A stretch of DNA of 7,757 nt from Candidatus Endomicrobiellum dinenymphae (GTDB lineage: Bacteria > Elusimicrobiota > Endomicrobiia > Endomicrobiales > Endomicrobiaceae), in contig JAIXNA010000039.1 of the NCBI GenBank assembly GCA_020328135.1, positions 1 through 7,757 on the forward strand. Direction: 5' to 3'. Of the stretch, positions 5,865 through 7,757 are shown one piece after another (within the stretch, counting starts at the first letter, position 1; each line of letters opens with the position of its first letter). The translations under genes were made by a program, and so were the position numbers. Under the pieces are notes generated by a model, which was not told where the DNA came from, ran no database searches, and saw only the letters and a list, made by a program, of their open reading frames with translations.

Positions 5865-6650
5865 TCATACAATGCCAATATCTGACAATTTCTTAACCAA
5901 AGCAGCGGCAACATCACGAGCTTCGCCCGTAAATTTTTCTCCGCCGGCTCTCTGCGGCGGTGTAAATATCTTCATAACTTGTGTAGGAGACCCGTTAAGT
6001 CCTATTTTTTTAATATCAGCGCCAATAGCTGCAGCATCAAGAATCTTAACAACAGCTTTTTTAGCAATTATTTTACCTTTAAGCGACGCGATCCTGGGAT
6101 CATTTATTTCTTTTACCACAGTTAAAAGAACAGGAACTTGGCTTTCTATTAAGTCATATCCGTCTTCCATCATTCTTTCAACTTTTATCGATTTATTATC
6201 GATAGACTCTATTTTTTTTACATAAGCTACATGCGGAATATTGAGCATTTCTGCAATTCCGGGACCAACTTGCGCGGTATCTCCATCAGAAGCCTGTTTT
6301 CCACAAATAATGATGTCGTAACTTCCGATGGCTTTTATTGCTAACGATAAAGTATAAGAAGTAGCCAAAGTATCCGCTCCGCCAAAAGCTCTATCGCTTA
6401 CCAAAACAACCTCATCGGCGCCTTTTGCTATAGCTTCTCTTAAAACAGTCTCAGCTTGAGGAGGTCCCATTGTAACAACAATCACTCTTCCGTCGACTCT
6501 CTCTTTAATTCTTACACCTTCTTCTATAGCATATTCGTCAAAAGGATTGATTATAGATTCTACGCCGTCTCTTTTAAGTCTGCCTGTTTCACTATCAATC
6601 TGCACATCGGTCGTGTTAGGCACCTGTTTAATACAAACAATTATGTTCAT
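5865..6650 (-). CDS. etfB: Electron transfer flavoprotein beta subunit
   Basis: A 261-residue subunit of normal family length that pairs with EtfA to carry electrons to or from the acyl-CoA dehydrogenase. The N terminus MNIIVCIKQVPNT is typical. NPFDEYAIEEG (35-45) and GKQASDGDTAQVGP (117-130) are the conserved nucleotide-site segments, and the beta-subunit signature spans 157-193 (VERMMEDG, then IESQVP, then NDPRIASLKGK). In bifurcating Etfs this subunit binds NADH at the flavin that splits electrons; that role here is inferred from EtfA and the gene order. I chose ATG 6650 because GGAG with ideal spacing precedes it and the protein then aligns from the first residue. The frame stays open to an ATG at 6755, which would add 35 residues with no family counterpart. 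The gene lies 117 bp after the dehydrogenase stop and 64 bp before etfA, presumably in one transcript. Confidence 0.95.
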   Translation of the reverse strand: MNIIVCIKQVPNTTDVQIDSETGRLKRDGVESIINPFDEYAIEEGVRIKERVDGRVIVVTMGPPQAETVLREAIAKGADEVVLVSDRAFGGADTLATSYTLSLAIKAIGSYDIIICGKQASDGDTAQVGPGIAEMLNIPHVAYVKKIESIDNKSIKVERMMEDGYDLIESQVPVLLTVVKEINDPRIASLKGKIIAKKAVVKILDAAAIGADIKKIGLNGSPTQVMKIFTPPQRAGGEKFTGEARDVAAALVKKLSDIGIV

Positions 6651-6656
6651 TTTCTT

Positions 6657-6660
6657 CTCC
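6657..6660 (-). promoter_or_regulatory. etfB ribosome binding site deciding the internal start
   Basis: The minus strand reads GGAGAAGAAAATG: GGAG followed by six bases (AAGAAA) and ATG at 6650-6648. It favours this start over the in-frame upstream ATG at 6755, which has only AGGT about seven bases before it. Confidence 0.75.
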
Positions 6661-6767
6661 AACATTTCGCTTTTACTTCTAAGCATATCTGTTTCATAAT
6701 CAACTTTTAAAGCCGGTATTGTAGGCTCATGCCTAATGGAGACAGGGATATGCATTTTTGCACCTCG

Positions 6768-7757
6768 CTATTTGGACTTGGTGGCGAATTCTTTAATAAG
6801 ATTTAACGCAATTTCGTTTTTCTGAATTTGGCTTGTTCCTTCGTAAAGAGTCGTAATTTTTGCATCTCTCATCATTTTTTCTACAGGATATTCTCTAGAG
6901 TAACCATAACCGCCAAATATTTGAACCGCATTGGTTGTAACTTTCATTGCAACCTCCGAACAGAAAAGTTTTGCCATTGCAGATTCTTTGCTGGTACGCT
7001 TTTCTCTACCTGAATCAATCATTCTTGCAGAAGCGTAAAGCAACGCTCTTGCGGCTTCAACTTCTGTTGCCATGTCGGCAAGCATATGTTGAATACCTTG
7101 AAAAGAAGCGATAGCTTGTCCAAATTGAACTCTCTTTCTTGCATAAGCAACTGCCTCATCTAAAGCGCCTGCCGCAATGCCAAGCGCCTGCGCGGCAACC
7201 CCCGGACGAGAATTATCTAATGTCGCTTGAGCTATCATCAAACCATGCCCCTCTTTTCCAAGAAGCTGATCTTTATGAACTCTACAATTGTTGAATACAA
7301 GTTCTCTTGTTGAAGATGCTTTTATACCCATCTTCTTTTCTTTTTTACCAAATTCAAAACCAGGAATGCCTTTCTCTACAATAAAGCAAGAAATTCCTCT
7401 TGCTCCTCTTGCAGGATTTGTTTTTGCAAAAACTGTATAAGTTTCAGCATCCCCGCCGTTAGTGATAAAACATTTAGTTCCATTTAGTATGTAATAATCG
7501 CCGTCTTTAACAGCAGCGGTGGTCATTCCTGTTGCATCTGAACCTGCATTGGCTTCTGTTAAACCAAAAGCTGCAAGTTTTTTACCTGAAGCAATGTTTG
7601 GTAAATATTTCTTCTTCTGTTCTTCATTTCCTGCTATTAGAATAGGAAGAGTTCCCAACGCCGTTGCGGCAAGAGACAATGCAATTGCTCCGTCAACTTT
7701 GCAAAGCTCTTCGACAACAAGAACAAGCCCCATAATACCTTTACCAAATCCGCCGTA
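6768..7757 (-). CDS. Acyl-CoA dehydrogenase (short-chain/butyryl-CoA type), 5' end beyond window
   Basis: An FAD-dependent enzyme acting at the alpha-beta bond of an acyl-CoA, here probably in the reducing direction with the adjacent Etf. The frame is open to the window edge (329 codons visible, beginning YGGFGKGI before the internal Met at 7733), so roughly 50 N-terminal residues of the usual 380 lie outside. Visible landmarks are the first family signature GLTEANAGSD, the C-terminal signature QIFGGYGYSREYPVEKMMRD, and LYEGTSQIQ, whose Glu (codon 6840-6842) is the catalytic base position of short-chain and butyryl-CoA dehydrogenases. The TAG stop is at 6768-6770. The neighbours etfB and etfA resemble bcd-etfBA and carCDE operons. 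Substrate chain length (crotonyl, caffeyl-like or other) cannot be read from the sequence. No frame breaks are visible. Confidence 0.95.
   Translation of the reverse strand, partial: YGGFGKGIMGLVLVVEELCKVDGAIALSLAATALGTLPILIAGNEEQKKKYLPNIASGKKLAAFGLTEANAGSDATGMTTAAVKDGDYYILNGTKCFITNGGDAETYTVFAKTNPARGARGISCFIVEKGIPGFEFGKKEKKMGIKASSTRELVFNNCRVHKDQLLGKEGHGLMIAQATLDNSRPGVAAQALGIAAGALDEAVAYARKRVQFGQAIASFQGIQHMLADMATEVEAARALLYASARMIDSGREKRTSKESAMAKLFCSEVAMKVTTNAVQIFGGYGYSREYPVEKMMRDAKITTLYEGTSQIQKNEIALNLIKEFATKSK

Overview
The window reads as a low-GC (mostly about 35-40% GC by eye), anaerobic, fermentative bacterium undergoing genome reduction. Every gene I can recognise lies on the minus strand, so biological order runs from position 7757 down to 1. 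The right two thirds hold four intact-looking metabolic genes. The left fifth holds the remains of three broken genes. Strict-anaerobe redox genes next to fresh, multiply frameshifted pseudogenes fit a host-associated lineage such as the termite-gut-flagellate endosymbionts of the genus Endomicrobium (Elusimicrobiota). That taxonomic guess is inference from gene content and decay, not a database match.

Region 4568-7757 is one operon-like block: an acyl-CoA dehydrogenase (5' end beyond the window), etfB, and an etfA whose product carries an N-terminal ferredoxin domain with two [4Fe-4S] cluster motifs. This gene order and EtfA architecture match the electron-bifurcating acyl-CoA dehydrogenase/Etf complexes of anaerobes (caffeyl-CoA reductase CarCDE; related to Bcd-EtfBA). 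The likely role is NADH-dependent reduction of an enoyl-CoA coupled to ferredoxin reduction.

Region 4232-4567 is a gene-free spacer containing an island much richer in GC (about 50% over 4321-4440), a nine-C homopolymer and two small hairpins. It must carry the 5' leader of adhE. Region 1571-4231 is a full-length bifunctional adhE with all catalytic and iron-binding residues present. It would regenerate NAD+ by reducing acetyl-CoA to ethanol.

Region 1-1544 is a graveyard. Starting 26 bases after the adhE stop lies the N-terminal part of a group-B-type [FeFe] hydrogenase, broken by at least five frame shifts and cut off inside its ferredoxin domain. A deletion joins it to the last third of a UbiA-family prenyltransferase (decaprenyl-phosphate phosphoribosyltransferase type). 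This overlaps by 11 bases the start of a wecB-like UDP-GlcNAc 2-epimerase. That gene is interrupted after codon 130 by a 94-bp inverted copy of itself followed by a direct repeat of its own start. Both joints show short homology, the signature of two template switches, either in the genome or during DNA amplification.

Taken together, the cell keeps ethanol formation and a probable bifurcating acyl-CoA reductase. At this locus it has lost a hydrogenase and two genes of polyprenyl-linked sugar or cell-surface polysaccharide metabolism. No tRNA, rRNA, CRISPR array or transposase gene is visible.
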